Below the pieces are notes generated by a model. It saw only the letters and a list, made by a program, of their open reading frames with translations, searched no databases and was not told where the DNA came from. A stretch of 5,839 bases of DNA, taken from NCBI GenBank assembly GCA_027625215.1, contig JAQBWJ010000174.1, positions 1 to 5,839 on the forward strand, in the 5' to 3' direction. This document shows, piece by piece, positions 5,469 through 5,839 of this stretch. The stretch comes from Candidatus Poribacteria bacterium (GTDB lineage: Bacteria > Poribacteria > WGA-4E > GCA-2687025). How positions within the stretch are numbered: position 1 is the stretch's first letter; every line of letters starts with the position of its first letter. The position numbers and the translations under genes were made by a program.

Positions 5469-5839
5469 AGAATCCCCACCTATTCGACATCCACGCGCAT
5501 CTCCAGTTGGAAACCTTCGACGCCGACCGCGACGCCGTACTCGAACGCGCGCGCGAGGCGGGCGTCGAGACGATCCTCAATGTCGGGTTCAGCATCGAGA
5601 CGACTCAGGCGGCGATTGACCTCGCCGAGCGTCACGACGGCTGTTGGGCGACGGCGGGGCTTCGCCCGCACGACGCGAAGACTTGGAACGCCGACATCCG
5701 CGCCGCCCTCCGCGACCTCTCCCAACATCCGAAAGTGATCGCCATCGGCGAGGGCGGGCTGGACTACTACCGCAACCTCTCGCCGAAAGAGGCGCAGTTC
5801 GAGGCGTTCATCGGGCAGATCGAGCTCGCCCGCGAAACG
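5465..5839 (+). CDS. tatD: TatD-family metal-dependent hydrolase/DNase, 5' part
   Basis: The first 125 residues of a TatD-type TIM-barrel hydrolase, cut by the window edge (family members are about 250-270 aa). These are cytoplasmic two-metal enzymes, several with DNase activity. What is seen: the first-strand metal ligands DIHAHL (H10, H12); the block ATAGLRPHDA (62-71), where most members have GxHPH, so R67 replaces the first histidine; and IGEGGLDYY (94-102) with the metal-binding E96. The ATG overlaps the preceding TGA as ATGA, which points to translational coupling and co-transcription with the paralogue cassette. In many bacteria tatD directly follows metG. No frameshift is seen in the visible part. 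Confidence 0.9.
   Translation, partial: MKNPHLFDIHAHLQLETFDADRDAVLERAREAGVETILNVGFSIETTQAAIDLAERHDGCWATAGLRPHDAKTWNADIRAALRDLSQHPKVIAIGEGGLDYYRNLSPKEAQFEAFIGQIELARET

Overview
The window looks like part of a bacterial chromosome of moderately high GC. The organism is most plausibly a member of the Chloroflexota or a related lineage. This is inferred from a Thermus-type methionyl-tRNA synthetase with a C-terminal tRNA-binding domain, and from intergenic hairpin repeats of the CATTCTGA...GAAGAATCT and GGTGAGC...TCGAACCA kinds, which I associate from memory with such genomes. No rRNA, tRNA, CRISPR array, transposase or integrase was seen.

Layout. Positions 1-269 are non-coding and packed with palindromic repeats. 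At 270-2216 (+) lies metG, methionyl-tRNA synthetase. It is intact over its catalytic and anticodon-binding domains but is frameshifted near 2105-2110, inside the C-terminal tRNA-binding domain, by what looks like a 7-bp deletion between two GGTG repeats. Converging on it, with only 2 bp between the two stop codons, is a two-gene minus-strand unit: a 165-aa acidic protein (2476-2973), then a RelE/ParE-family toxin of 86 aa (2219-2479) that starts with GTG inside the end of the first gene. The 150-bp divergent region 2974-3123 carries a candidate promoter/operator. To its right are three plus-strand genes: a 313-aa protein of unknown function (3124-4065), a small class I SAM-dependent methyltransferase (4076-4543) and a 302-aa paralogue of the first (4560-5468). 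The stop of the paralogue overlaps the ATG of a TatD-family hydrolase (5465 to the window edge) by 4 nt.

Reading of the whole. metG and tatD are neighbours in many bacteria. Here they are separated by about 3.2 kb of accessory genes, namely the toxin-antitoxin-like pair on one strand and the paralogue-methyltransferase-paralogue cassette on the other. The cassette is the best candidate for something undescribed. The two paralogues align along almost their whole length, share a TDGWD motif, an NPW motif and a winged-helix-like C-terminal segment, and match no family I can name. The three cassette genes and tatD are tightly packed (10 nt, 16 nt, then a 4-nt overlap) and are probably co-transcribed. 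The link between the cassette and the toxin pair is only their shared divergent intergenic region and is not established.
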